A stretch of 64,000 bases of DNA from Herbinix luporum (GCF_900070325.1 NZ_LN879430.1:1047379-1111378), one strand, 5' to 3'; positions 48,530 through 57,200 are shown, numbered from the stretch's first letter. A program made the numbers and translations. Notes: a model not told the origin generated them from the letters alone.

Positions 48530-49606
48530 TTATTCGATTAAAGTTATAGCCTCTTTAAAGCCCTTAGTGTAATGGACTTCATAGTCGGAAGTAATAAAGA
48601 TGCCATAGGTATCGGGAATGCTCTCTAGGAGTTTTATTCCTTCATCAAGTCCCAGTGCAAAACAGCTGGTACTTAATCCATCTCCGTCTACTGAAGCCTT
48701 TGATATAATGGATACAGAGATAAGATTATTATTATAAGGATATCCTGTTTTTGGGTTAAGAATATGGTGGTAATTATTTCCTTCAAAGGTAAAATAGCGT
48801 TCATATACTCCGGAGGATACCACTGACATATCATTAATTTCCATAATAGCTATGGTTTCATTTCTGTCGGCATAGGGTTTTTGAATACCAACCTTAAAGT
48901 ATGATCCGTCCGGTTTTGTACCAAGGCAGAGGACATTTCCACCAAGATTTATAATGGCACTATTTACACCCTGTGATAATAAATATTCTTTAACTTTATC
49001 AGCAATATAACCTTTGGCAATGGCTCCCAAATCCAATCTAATGCCTTCCTTTGCAAAGGTTAGTTTATTTCCTTCTAAATGGATATTTTTATAATCAATA
49101 TAGGCCAGTGCCTTATTAATTTCTTCCTTACTAGGAAGTCTAGGATTAATACCGGTAAAATCCCATAGGGATGAGACAGGAGCAATGGATATATCAAATG
49201 CTCCATCTGATAATTTGCTATAATATAATCCATAGGCAATTAATTCAGACATTTCATCAGAAATATAGTAGGTTAAGCCCTCATGGGGAGCGGTTTGATT
49301 ATTTATAGCATATAGTTCACTTTCCGGATCTGTTCTACTGAATATTTTTTCATATTTTTTTATAAGCTCCATACATTGATCCAATATGGCTTCTTCCTGT
49401 TTGTCATATATTGATATACTTATAAAAGTATTTAGCAGAAAGGCAGACTTACTAATAAATTGAGAGTCAACATCTTTTTTATCATTGTTTATAGCCGGTT
49501 GGCAGCCGGTTAAAATTATTGTAATTAAATATATTGGTAACAAGACAAAAATCAGCTTATGTTTTGCCATTACACCTTTTTTATTATAAAACTTTTTCTT
49601 AATCAT
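48530..49606 (-). CDS. apbE: FAD:protein FMN transferase (ApbE), lipoprotein
   Basis: A 358-residue flavin transferase that attaches FMN through a phosphoester to Thr in target proteins such as RnfG and RnfD. A lipoprotein signal ends in IILTGC (Cys35), placing it outside the membrane. Family motifs: LNTFISISIYD, RTDPESELYAIN, DLGAIAKGYIADK with the catalytic-site region, INLGGNVLCLG and HHILNPKTGYP. The ATG at 49606 follows AAGGAG. It is divergent from the rnf-like operon, whose products carry suitable acceptor motifs, so it is the obvious maturation enzyme. Confidence 0.95.
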   Translation of the reverse strand: MIKKKFYNKKGVMAKHKLIFVLLPIYLITIILTGCQPAINNDKKDVDSQFISKSAFLLNTFISISIYDKQEEAILDQCMELIKKYEKIFSRTDPESELYAINNQTAPHEGLTYYISDEMSELIAYGLYYSKLSDGAFDISIAPVSSLWDFTGINPRLPSKEEINKALAYIDYKNIHLEGNKLTFAKEGIRLDLGAIAKGYIADKVKEYLLSQGVNSAIINLGGNVLCLGTKPDGSYFKVGIQKPYADRNETIAIMEINDMSVVSSGVYERYFTFEGNNYHHILNPKTGYPYNNNLISVSIISKASVDGDGLSTSCFALGLDEGIKLLESIPDTYGIFITSDYEVHYTKGFKEAITLIE

Positions 49607-49753
49607 AAATCTCCTTGATATTTTTTTCAGAATTTTTTTTGTTTATTATTACAATGCTATTATTGTAAGTTTATATATTTTCTATGTCAAGAAGCAATAG
49701 TTTAAGAGGAGAATAAATGGAATTATATGCTAATATCTTTATAATTTATTTGC

Positions 49754-49782
49754 TTGACAATTAATCTTGTCCATATTATGAT
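49754..49782 (+). promoter_or_regulatory. Promoter of the rnf-like operon
   Basis: TTGACA (49754-49759), a 17-bp spacer, TATGAT (49777-49782), with about 100 nt of leader before rnfC. The rest of the 286-bp divergent gap shows no other element. Confidence 0.75.
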
Positions 49783-49892
49783 ATCCACAACTAATATAGT
49801 TAGAAACCTTGGAATAATGTGTTTATAGGTATTTGTATATATAATAATGTCAAACTTTTAACAAGTAAGAGATGGCAGGAGGGCTATTAGTT

Positions 49893-51248
49893 TTGAAGAA
49901 TTATTTTCACGGTGGAATCCATCCGTCCGATGGTTCTGATAAATCATTAAGTAATCAAATACCGATACGTAAGTTCTTGCCTAAAACAGTGGAGATTTCT
50001 ATGAAACAGTCACCAAATAGTATCTGTACTGCAATAGTTAAGGAAGGTGATAAGGTTTCAAAGGGAGAACTAATAGGAAAACCCACTGGTTTTAGCTCTG
50101 CCAATATCCATGCAAGTATCAGCGGAACTGTAACCAAAGTTATAAAAAGCAAGGATGACAAGGATAGGGAATTTGATATTGTTGTTATTCAATCGGATGA
50201 AAGTAATACAGATAGTTTAGATACAGCTGGCGGATGGGAATACGAAAGTAGTCTTGTAGACCTTTCGGCCTATACTAAAGAAATAATTATAGCTAAAATG
50301 GAAGAAGGCGGCCTGGTAGGCATGGGAGGCGCCGGTTTTCCTACCCATGTAAAATACCAATCAAAAGAAATAATTAAATATATCCTTATTAATGGGGCAG
50401 AATGTGAACCATATCTTACCTGTGACCATACCCTTATGAGGGAACAGGGCTATGCAATTATTAATGGGGTACTCTTATTTGTTAAGGCCTCAGGTGCAAA
50501 AAAGGCAATTATATGCTTTGAGGATAATAAGCTTGATATTGCAAAAGATTTCGAACAGATTATTTCAGGAAAAGAGCTTCCTATAGAAATTAAGGTACTT
50601 CCCACTAAATATCCTCAGGGAGGGGAGAGGCAACTGGTGGAGGCTGTACTTGGTATGGAAGTTCCGGCAGGAGAATTGCCCACTAGTATTAGTACTATAA
50701 TAAATAATGTAGGTACAGCAAAAGCCTTGGCAGATATTGTACTTAAGGATGAACCCCTAATTTCCCGTGTGGTTACAGTTACGGGAATGGTGAAAGAACC
50801 ATGTAATTACTTAGTTCCCATAGGAACAAGATTTAGGGATTTAATTGATATGTCCGGGGGATTTACATCTAAGATAAGCAGGGTTATAGAAGGTGGGCCT
50901 ATGACCGGTCGCAGTATACAAATCGGTGGCGCCCTTGATGACTTAGAGGGAAGTGTAGCTAAGACCACTTCCGGTTTATTAGTACTGGAGGATAGCTACA
51001 AAATAGAATCTCCATGTATTCGCTGCGGAGAATGCGAGAGAATATGTCCTGCAGGCCTTGCCCCCTTTAAAATTGATTTTGCTGCTTTAGAAAATGATAT
51101 CACTTTATGTGATAAATTATATGCTACTGAATGTATCAGTTGTGGTAGTTGTTCCTATGTCTGCCCGGCAAAAAGGGAATTGGCATATAGAATAACAGAG
51201 GCCAAAAATGAAATTTTCAGACTGAGACGAGAGCGGGGGGCTAAATAA
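49893..51248 (+). CDS. rnfC: RnfC, NADH-binding subunit of an Rnf-type complex
   Basis: A 451-residue peripheral subunit on the cytoplasmic side. GLVGMGGAGFPTHVK and LINGAECEPYLTCDHTLM form the NADH/FMN site related to complex I; a soluble-ligand-binding domain follows, and two [4Fe-4S] clusters lie at CIRCGECERICP and CISCGSCSYVCP. Nothing key is missing. The start was set at TTG 49893: GGAGGG lies nine bases upstream and the product begins KNYFHGGIHPSD as in other RnfC proteins; an in-frame ATG at 49872 has no good site. First gene of the operon, next to rnfD. Confidence 0.94.
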   Translation: MKNYFHGGIHPSDGSDKSLSNQIPIRKFLPKTVEISMKQSPNSICTAIVKEGDKVSKGELIGKPTGFSSANIHASISGTVTKVIKSKDDKDREFDIVVIQSDESNTDSLDTAGGWEYESSLVDLSAYTKEIIIAKMEEGGLVGMGGAGFPTHVKYQSKEIIKYILINGAECEPYLTCDHTLMREQGYAIINGVLLFVKASGAKKAIICFEDNKLDIAKDFEQIISGKELPIEIKVLPTKYPQGGERQLVEAVLGMEVPAGELPTSISTIINNVGTAKALADIVLKDEPLISRVVTVTGMVKEPCNYLVPIGTRFRDLIDMSGGFTSKISRVIEGGPMTGRSIQIGGALDDLEGSVAKTTSGLLVLEDSYKIESPCIRCGECERICPAGLAPFKIDFAALENDITLCDKLYATECISCGSCSYVCPAKRELAYRITEAKNEIFRLRRERGAK

Positions 51249-51249
51249 T

Positions 51250-52215
51250 ATGAAGCTAAAAAGTGGAAAACAGTTACATGATGTAAGTCCTCATATTGTT
51301 AAGAATTGGTCAACAAAAGAAATTATGCAGGATGTGGTTATTGCCCTTATGCCTGCCTTCTTAGGTTCTATCTATTTCTTTGGCCTTAATAGCCTAATCC
51401 TTGTTTTAACTGCCGTTACAAGCTGTGTATTATCAGAATATATATGGCAGAAGATAAGAAAAGAGCAGCTGACAGTGGGTGATTGGAGTGCTGTAGTTAC
51501 CGGTATTCTCCTAGCCTTTAATGTTCCTTCCACTACTCCTATTTGGGCTGTCATGGTAGCATCGGTATTTGCCATAATTGTGGTAAAACAGTTTTTTGGT
51601 GGTATAGGTAGTAATTTTGCCAATCCTGCTTTAATGGGAAGAGCATTGCTGTTATATCTTTGGCCTGCCCAGATATCCAATTATATAACAACCAACCATT
51701 CCGGTGTCGATGCCGTAAGCTCACCCACAGTTTTGGGTATGTTAAAGAGCGGTTCAGAGATTAGCCAATTTTCTAAATGGGACATGTTTATAGGAAATAT
51801 ACCCGGCTGCCTTGGAGAAACCAGTGCCTTATTACTTTTAATAGGCTTTGCTTACCTTTGTTATCGGAAAGTAGTTAATCTTGCAGCAGCAAGTTCTTAC
51901 GTTCTTACAGTATTATTGGTAACCTTTGTATTTTCTAAAGATGGATTTTTTAAAGGTGATATATTAACCAACCTATTATCGGGAGGACTAATCTTAGGAG
52001 CCTGCTTTATGATGACCGATTACGCTTCAGTTGCCCCTAGAATAAAAGTAGTCTTAGCAATAATTGCAGGTCTTATTACGGCAGGAATAAGAATTTGGGG
52101 TATGTTACCGGAAGGGGTAAGTTACGGTATATTAATAGCAAACTGTTTATCGGGAATTACTGAAATGATTATAAAACCCCATATTTATGGTGTAAAGCTT
52201 AAAAGCAAAAAATAA
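51250..52215 (+). CDS. rnfD: RnfD, membrane flavoprotein subunit
   Basis: A 321-residue membrane protein with about nine to ten helices. Conserved segments are FNVPSTTPIWA and FGGIGSNFANPALMGRALLL. The covalent FMN acceptor is probably Thr160 in DAVSSPTVLGM, a variant of the usual DxxSGAT. It starts one base after the rnfC stop codon. Confidence 0.93.
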   Translation: MKLKSGKQLHDVSPHIVKNWSTKEIMQDVVIALMPAFLGSIYFFGLNSLILVLTAVTSCVLSEYIWQKIRKEQLTVGDWSAVVTGILLAFNVPSTTPIWAVMVASVFAIIVVKQFFGGIGSNFANPALMGRALLLYLWPAQISNYITTNHSGVDAVSSPTVLGMLKSGSEISQFSKWDMFIGNIPGCLGETSALLLLIGFAYLCYRKVVNLAAASSYVLTVLLVTFVFSKDGFFKGDILTNLLSGGLILGACFMMTDYASVAPRIKVVLAIIAGLITAGIRIWGMLPEGVSYGILIANCLSGITEMIIKPHIYGVKLKSKK

Positions 52216-52275
52216 GTCATACTTAAGAATGCTTTAGTAATTTAATAGATTATTAGAAAAAGTGAGGGAATTATT

Positions 52276-53271
52276 ATGAAAGACAACAGATTAAAAGGTA
52301 TTATTGCTTTGGCAGTAGTAACAGTATTGGCCTTTGGTATTATTTATGGCAGCAAAATATTAGTTAAGGATGAAGCAAATAATCAGAAAGATGTAGGTCA
52401 GAATGATGAAAATCTTCCCGGCTCAATAGATGTATCAGGAGCAGAAGGTATTGTTTCTGCTAGAGAGATTACCGATGATGCCGGCAATATTACAGCCTAC
52501 TCAGTAGTTGCTGAGGCTACCGGTTTTGCTACAAAGCCTGTTACCATGGAAGTTGTATTTGAAAATGATGCTAAAACAATCAAGGAATTAAAAGTAGTAA
52601 GCCATGCCGAAACTCCCGGTTATGGTCAAAAAATGGAAGAGGAAAGTTTCCTAAATCAATTTAAGGGAATTTCTGCTCCTATTTATCTTAGGGGAAAAGC
52701 TCCTGTTGCAGATACAAGCAACCAAGATGTTACTGCCCCTACACAAGAGGGTTACCAAGACGGAATTTATCGTGTAGAAGCCGATGAAGTAGATAACAAG
52801 GGTTATCTATATATGCTTACAATTAAGGTTGAAGAAGGTAAAATAACCTCTCTGGTGTTTGATTCCATGAACAGAGAAGGGGAATATAAAAGCTACCTGT
52901 CAACTGTAGGGGAATATGTTATGACTGATGATGGTCCTACATGGAAAGAACAAGCGGATGCCTTAGCTAACTATGTCTTGGAAAAACAATCTATTGACGG
53001 ACTCACCGTCGATGAGAACGGTAAAACCGATGTGGTTTCCGGGGTAAGTATCAGTATTAATAATTTCCTTGACCTGGCCAAGAAAGCTCTACAAATGGCT
53101 AAAACCGGTGAAGGGGCAGAAAGTACAGGCTCAGATGAGGCCGGTTATGTAGACGGTGATAGTGGTGAGGTAGGAGAAATTGACGGTATATCCGGTGCAA
53201 CTGTTACAAGTAATGCTATAATTAAGCTTGTTAATAATGCATATGATTTTATTTCTGATTATGCTAAATAG
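52276..53271 (+). CDS. rnfG: RnfG-like FMN-binding protein with an inserted second FMN_bind-like domain
   Basis: A 331-residue protein with an N-terminal anchor (about 7-28) and an extracytoplasmic FMN-binding fold. Residues 70-131 match the first half of RnfG (SHAETPGYGQKMEEESFLNQ), and the FMN acceptor Thr309 in DGISGATVTS lies far away at 303-312. Between them, residues about 155-275 look like a second FMN_bind domain whose acceptor region reads DVVSGVSIS, with Ser258 where Thr would be. Ordinary RnfG proteins are about 200 residues, so the insert is unusual. Residues 276-300 form an acidic, Gly-rich linker. The ATG follows GAGGGAA. Confidence 0.85.
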   Translation: MKDNRLKGIIALAVVTVLAFGIIYGSKILVKDEANNQKDVGQNDENLPGSIDVSGAEGIVSAREITDDAGNITAYSVVAEATGFATKPVTMEVVFENDAKTIKELKVVSHAETPGYGQKMEEESFLNQFKGISAPIYLRGKAPVADTSNQDVTAPTQEGYQDGIYRVEADEVDNKGYLYMLTIKVEEGKITSLVFDSMNREGEYKSYLSTVGEYVMTDDGPTWKEQADALANYVLEKQSIDGLTVDENGKTDVVSGVSISINNFLDLAKKALQMAKTGEGAESTGSDEAGYVDGDSGEVGEIDGISGATVTSNAIIKLVNNAYDFISDYAK

Positions 53272-53380
53272 TAATATTATTTTAAAAACTTAAACTAATA
53301 AATAATTTTATGAAAATAATAAATTAATTTGTAAATAATTTATTATTGGAAGATACCAAGGAATAAAAAAGAAAGGAGAG

Positions 53381-53403
53381 TATGATGTAGTAACTACATC
53401 ATA
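53381..53403 (+). promoter_or_regulatory. Hairpin with a two-codon minicistron before the RnfE/A-like gene
   Basis: A strong AAAGGAG is followed by ATG ATG TAG (53382-53390), which forms the left arm of a perfect 10-bp hairpin (TATGATGTAG-TAA-CTACATCATA). The true start codon, ATG 53414, has only AGGGA. Possible translational control; see findings. Confidence 0.5.
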
Positions 53404-53413
53404 TAGGGATTAT

Positions 53414-54193
53414 ATGAAAGCAAGATATCCGGTGGAAGCATATGCACTGGCCATGGTGATTTTTTCACAAAACATGAGGATAGCCCTAATAACCGGTATA
53501 TTGATCCTCTTTATAAGCACTTTAGGTCTGGTGATAGATGGATTGGTAAAATGCAATCTTCCAAAATGGAGTAGGAATTCAAGTATAATAATCCTTATGG
53601 TATCCTTAACCTTTTCCCTATTTCAGATTGTATTAGTAGCTGTCTTAGGGTATAAAATTAATGATACAGCATCCATATTCCACATCTTCCTAGGCATACT
53701 TATTGCAAAACATATTATTAATAAAGCAGATGAAATAGATTATAATAGCCTTCTATTAGAGGGAGCCGGGGCATTTGCCATGCTGCTAATTATCTCTCTT
53801 ATAAGGGAGTTTATGGCAGAGGGCTCAATTTATGGGTATAAAATATTGGATTTTAATCTAAAATCCTATGGTTTTTCACAGGTAATAATGGGATTTTTGC
53901 TGACAGGACTGGGTTTAGCTCTTCTTAATAGGATTTTCTACCATAAGGAGAAAGAAAAAATTAAAACAGACAGCATCTTTGTAATATTGCCTGTGGTACT
54001 ACTTGAACAGCCTTTTACCATAGACGGGATTGATCCTTCTGTTAGTATGCTTATAATCATAATAATTGTTTTGATTTTACTATATTCCATTAGAAAACAT
54101 CTTGTCTTTTCAAGACTAAGTAAAGGGATTAAGAATTTACCTGCCGAGCTTGTTTCTGCAGGAATGGTATATATGATTTTATCTATGTTTTAA
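53414..54193 (+). CDS. Rnf-Nqr-type membrane protein, apparent RnfE-RnfA(C-terminal half) fusion
   Basis: A 259-residue protein with about eight to nine helices. Residues 6-175 line up by eye with RnfE, including LLEGAGAFAMLLIISLIREF and EGSIYG, then a GLGLALLN segment. Residues about 186-259 line up with the last half of RnfA: FVILPVVLLEQPFTIDG, then SIRKHLVFSRLSKGIKNLPA and ELVSAGMVYMILSMF. The cysteines that bind a [2Fe-2S] cluster between RnfA and RnfE are absent: LGLCP reads AMVIFSQN, TNC in the RnfE part reads IAKH, and TNC in the RnfA part reads LEQP. The only Cys (47) lies in a loop. It would form the membrane core of the complex but not by the usual cluster. Confidence 0.7.
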   Translation: MKARYPVEAYALAMVIFSQNMRIALITGILILFISTLGLVIDGLVKCNLPKWSRNSSIIILMVSLTFSLFQIVLVAVLGYKINDTASIFHIFLGILIAKHIINKADEIDYNSLLLEGAGAFAMLLIISLIREFMAEGSIYGYKILDFNLKSYGFSQVIMGFLLTGLGLALLNRIFYHKEKEKIKTDSIFVILPVVLLEQPFTIDGIDPSVSMLIIIIIVLILLYSIRKHLVFSRLSKGIKNLPAELVSAGMVYMILSMF

Positions 54194-54225
54194 CAAATAA
54201 ACAATCAGTAAGGTAACATAATTAT

Positions 54226-54252
54226 GGAGCAAGAATTATCTTGCTCCTTCTT
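54226..54252 (+). other. Intra-operon hairpin
   Basis: GGAGCAAG-AATTAT-CTTGCTCC (54226-54247) followed by TTCTT, between the RnfE/A-like gene and the NusG-domain-II gene. A partial terminator or mRNA-processing site. Confidence 0.6.
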
Positions 54253-54268
54253 ATGGTAAGGATGATAT

Positions 54269-54634
54269 ATGAAAAAAAATGATTTATATTTAATAGTCGG
54301 TATCTTAACACTTATTGGAATTTCTTTTTTAATAATTAACTTATACAAAACATCCGGTAGTAAAGTTATAATAACTGTCGATGGTAAGGAGCATAAAGTT
54401 TTTAATTTAAAGGAAGATACCATTTATAAAATTGAACATGATAACGGACATTGGAACACAATTGAAATAAAGGATGGATATGTAAAAATGCTTGATGCAA
54501 GCTGTCCCGATAAGCTTTGTGTAATGCATAAAAAGATTCAAAATAATAACGAATCAATTACATGTCTTCCCAACAAGGTTGTTCTTCGTATAATCGATGG
54601 TAAGGAAAAAGGTCCTGATGCCGTCGCCAATTAA
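54269..54634 (+). CDS. NusG domain II protein (EetA-like)
   Basis: A 121-residue protein with one N-terminal membrane helix (about 7-25) and an outward domain of the NusG-domain-II type: DASCPDKLCVMHKKI and ITCLPNKVVLRII, with Cys79, Cys84 and Cys99. Such proteins accompany Rnf-like and flavin-based extracellular electron transfer genes; as I recall, Listeria EetA has this fold. The exact role is unknown. The ATG follows AAGGAT. It is about 30 bp upstream of the EetB-like gene. Confidence 0.8.
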   Translation: MKKNDLYLIVGILTLIGISFLIINLYKTSGSKVIITVDGKEHKVFNLKEDTIYKIEHDNGHWNTIEIKDGYVKMLDASCPDKLCVMHKKIQNNNESITCLPNKVVLRIIDGKEKGPDAVAN

Positions 54635-54665
54635 ATGCCAAGATATTTTACTAAAAGGAGTTATA

Positions 54666-55157
54666 ATGAATTCTAGAAAAATAGCCTCATATGGCTTATT
54701 TATTGCACTGGCTTTTATATTTAGCTACATAGAAAGCCTTATTCCTATGCCCTTTGCCCTACCGGGAATGAAACTGGGATTAGCAAACTTAGTAATAATA
54801 GTAGCTTTATACGGTATTGGGGTTAAGGAAGCATTTGTCTTATCAATGGTACGAATTCTTTTGGTAGGATTTACTTTCCGGGATCCCTCTACTCTTATTT
54901 TTAGCTTTGCAGGGGGAATACTTAGCTGGCTACTGATGACTGTATCTGTAAAATTCAAGTTATTTAGTATGGTTGGAGTCAGTATCCTTGGAGGAATAGC
55001 CCATAATATAGGTCAGATTATAGTAGCAATGATATATGTAAATAACCCCAGTCTTATATATTATTTGCCCTTATTAATGATAAGCGGTCTTGTAAGCGGA
55101 GCACTTATAGGAATACTTGCGGCATTAGTAATAAAGAGGCTAAAAAAGTTTTTATAA
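54666..55157 (+). CDS. Gx transporter family protein (EetB / HepS component I-like)
   Basis: A 163-residue membrane protein with five to six helices, of the family annotated as Gx transporter or heptaprenyl diphosphate synthase component I. FSYIESLIPMPFALPGMKLG and LANLVIIVALYG are the signature, followed by GGIAHNIGQIIVAM. It resembles the small S-component type of membrane proteins and EetB of the Listeria electron transfer system. The ATG at 54666 follows AAAAGGAG; the frame is open upstream without a site. Last gene of the rnf-like operon. Confidence 0.82.
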   Translation: MNSRKIASYGLFIALAFIFSYIESLIPMPFALPGMKLGLANLVIIVALYGIGVKEAFVLSMVRILLVGFTFRDPSTLIFSFAGGILSWLLMTVSVKFKLFSMVGVSILGGIAHNIGQIIVAMIYVNNPSLIYYLPLLMISGLVSGALIGILAALVIKRLKKFL

Positions 55158-55194
55158 AAAGTCGGATGCAATAAAGCCATCCGGCTTTTATTTG
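55157..55194 (+). terminator. Intrinsic terminator of the rnf-like operon
   Basis: AAAAGTCGGATG (55157-55168) pairs with CATCCGGCTTTT (55178-55189; one G-U pair), followed by ATTTG. Confidence 0.8.
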
Positions 55195-55312
55195 TATCCA
55201 TGGCTACTATCTATTTAATAAATTATCATATAATTATTAGTAACAGTAAGAGAAATCAATTATAGGAATTATATTACATTTAAACATTATGAAATCTAGG
55301 AGGATATAGTAA

Positions 55313-56038
55313 ATGGTCAGACAGATAATAAAAATTGATGAAGAATTATGTAACGGTTGCGGTCTATGTGTAACCGCATGCCATGAAGATGCCATAGGTA
55401 TAGTAGAGGGTAAGGCTAAGCTTTTAAGAGATGATTATTGTGACGGATTAGGCAACTGCCTGCCTGTTTGTCCCACTGGTGCATTAAGCTTTGAAGTAAG
55501 AGAGGCCTTGGCATTTAATGAAGAAGAAGTAAAGAAAAACATGGAAAGGAAAAAATTAGAGGAAGCTAATTCAAAAACCATGGGATGCCCCGGTTCTAGG
55601 ATGATGAACCTACAAAAAGATAAAGTCCAGGAGGAAGTTAGCTTAGATACAAGTTCTACACCTATGGCCTCTATGCTCAGGCAATGGCCGGTACAAATTC
55701 AACTGGTTCCAGCTAATGCGCCTTATTTTGACGGAGCTAATCTTTTGGTTGCAGCAGATTGTACTGCATACGCTTTTGCTAATTTTCATTCCTTTATGAA
55801 AGATAAGATAACCTTAATCGGATGTCCTAAGCTAGATGAGGCAGACTATGGAGAAAAACTTACTCAGATAATAAAAAACAACAATATTAATAGTATTACA
55901 GTAATACGTATGGAAGTACCTTGTTGTGGTGGTATGGTAGAAGCAGTAAAGACTGCCATATTAAATAGCGGAAAGTTAATTCCTTGGAGAAGGGTTACAC
56001 TTTCTACCGAGGGAACAATACTTGAAGATACTAAATAA
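55313..56038 (+). CDS. Iron-sulfur protein with two N-terminal [4Fe-4S] clusters
   Basis: A 241-residue cytoplasmic protein. The N-terminus is a two-cluster ferredoxin: CNGCGLCVTACHEDA and CDGLGNCLPVCPTGA, the second with a longer first spacing. A GCPGSRMM segment and a C-terminal domain with CPKLDEADYGEKL and MEVPCCGGMVEA follow. Such proteins are widespread in anaerobes, often near redox complexes, but their partner is not established. It lies just after the rnf-like operon, behind a terminator, and could donate electrons in place of the missing RnfB; this is speculation. The ATG follows AGGAGG. Confidence 0.8.
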   Translation: MVRQIIKIDEELCNGCGLCVTACHEDAIGIVEGKAKLLRDDYCDGLGNCLPVCPTGALSFEVREALAFNEEEVKKNMERKKLEEANSKTMGCPGSRMMNLQKDKVQEEVSLDTSSTPMASMLRQWPVQIQLVPANAPYFDGANLLVAADCTAYAFANFHSFMKDKITLIGCPKLDEADYGEKLTQIIKNNNINSITVIRMEVPCCGGMVEAVKTAILNSGKLIPWRRVTLSTEGTILEDTK

Positions 56039-56083
56039 ACTTAAGGAATATCATTCCAGATTGTTAAAATATTATTTAAAAAA

Positions 56084-56125
56084 TACCCACTTGACAAAAA
56101 GTTTAAGTGGGTTTATTATTATTTT
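56084..56125 (+). terminator. Intrinsic terminator of the iron-sulfur protein gene
   Basis: ACCCACTT (56085-56092) pairs with AAGTGGGT (56105-56112), then TTATTATTATTTT. Confidence 0.85.
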
Positions 56126-56258
56126 AAAACATAGTAATTCGCTATGTAAACTATGATATGTTATTTGCATATAATGCTATAAATCAAATACAAATAATTT
56201 GTAGGCAAAAATATAATAATAATTTTAATTAAATCTCTTTAAAGAAAGGAATAATATT

Positions 56259-57191
56259 ATGGCAAATATTAAGAAACAGATAACTGAATTAGTAGGAAAT
56301 ACACCTCTTCTTGAATTAAGTAATTTTAATAAAAAACATGAACTTAAGGGAAAAATAATAGGTAAACTTGAGTATTTTAATCCTGCAGGAAGTGTTAAAG
56401 ACAGAATTGCTAAGAAGATGATTGAAGAAGCATTAAAGACAGGACAGATAACAAAAGATTCCGTAATTATAGAACCTACAAGCGGTAATACCGGTATAGG
56501 CCTTGCCAGTATATGCGCCAGCTACGGCTTAAAGCTGATAATTACTATGCCTGATACAATGAGTGTTGAAAGACGAAACTTAATGAAGGCATATGGGGCA
56601 GAGCTTATCCTTACAGAAGGTGCTAAGGGAATGAAGGGTGCCATAGAAAAAGCAAATGAAATTCATAAGGCTACACCGGGCAGCTTTATACCTTCCCAAT
56701 TTGAAAATCCCAATAATCCTAAGGTTCATGAAGAAACCACAGGGGTAGAAATATGGAATGATACCGAAGGACAGGTCGATATATTTGTTGCCGGTATCGG
56801 TACAGGTGGTACCATAAGCGGTGCAGGTTTATATTTAAAATTAAAAAATCCTAATATAAAGATTATAGCAGTAGAACCCACAGATTCTCCAATTTTATCT
56901 GAAGGAAGAGCAGGTTCCCATAAGATACAGGGAATAGGAGCCGGCTTTGTTCCAAAAACTTTGGACACAGATATATATAATGAAATTGTTACGGTTAAAA
57001 ACGAGGACGCCTTTGAGACTGCAAGGGATGTGGCAAAAACAGAGGGACTTTTAGTAGGTATTTCCTCCGGAGCAGCCATATGGGCAGCAAAGCAGATAGC
57101 ACTTCGGGCTGAAAATGAAGGAAAGAATATAGTAGTAATTCTTCCGGATACCGGAGAAAGATATCTATCTACCCCATTATATTCCGAATAA
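56259..57191 (+). CDS. cysK: Cysteine synthase A (O-acetylserine sulfhydrylase)
   Basis: A 310-residue PLP enzyme making cysteine from O-acetylserine and sulfide. [15 protein letters not shown] carries the PLP lysine, [12 protein letters not shown] binds the substrate carboxylate, [10 protein letters not shown] binds the PLP phosphate, and [11 protein letters not shown] lies near the end. The length is standard. The ATG follows AAAGAAAGG. A TATAAT at 56170-56175 may be its promoter, without a clear -35. It is a single gene with its own terminator. Confidence 0.96.
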   Translation: MANIKKQITELVGNTPLLELSNFNKKHELKGKIIGKLEYFNPAGSVKDRIAKKMIEEALKTGQITKDSVIIEPTSGNTGIGLASICASYGLKLIITMPDTMSVERRNLMKAYGAELILTEGAKGMKGAIEKANEIHKATPGSFIPSQFENPNNPKVHEETTGVEIWNDTEGQVDIFVAGIGTGGTISGAGLYLKLKNPNIKIIAVEPTDSPILSEGRAGSHKIQGIGAGFVPKTLDTDIYNEIVTVKNEDAFETARDVAKTEGLLVGISSGAAIWAAKQIALRAENEGKNIVVILPDTGERYLSTPLYSE

Positions 57192-57200
57192 ATTATTATA

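Noticed and set aside
49872-49892. ATG 49872 as the rnfC start
   Set aside because: No ribosome-binding site; GGAGGG within this stretch is at proper distance from TTG 49893, where family similarity begins.
55313-56038. RnfB subunit
   Set aside because: It has ferredoxin clusters but no membrane anchor and none of the usual RnfB layout, and lies behind the operon terminator; kept only as a possible soluble donor.
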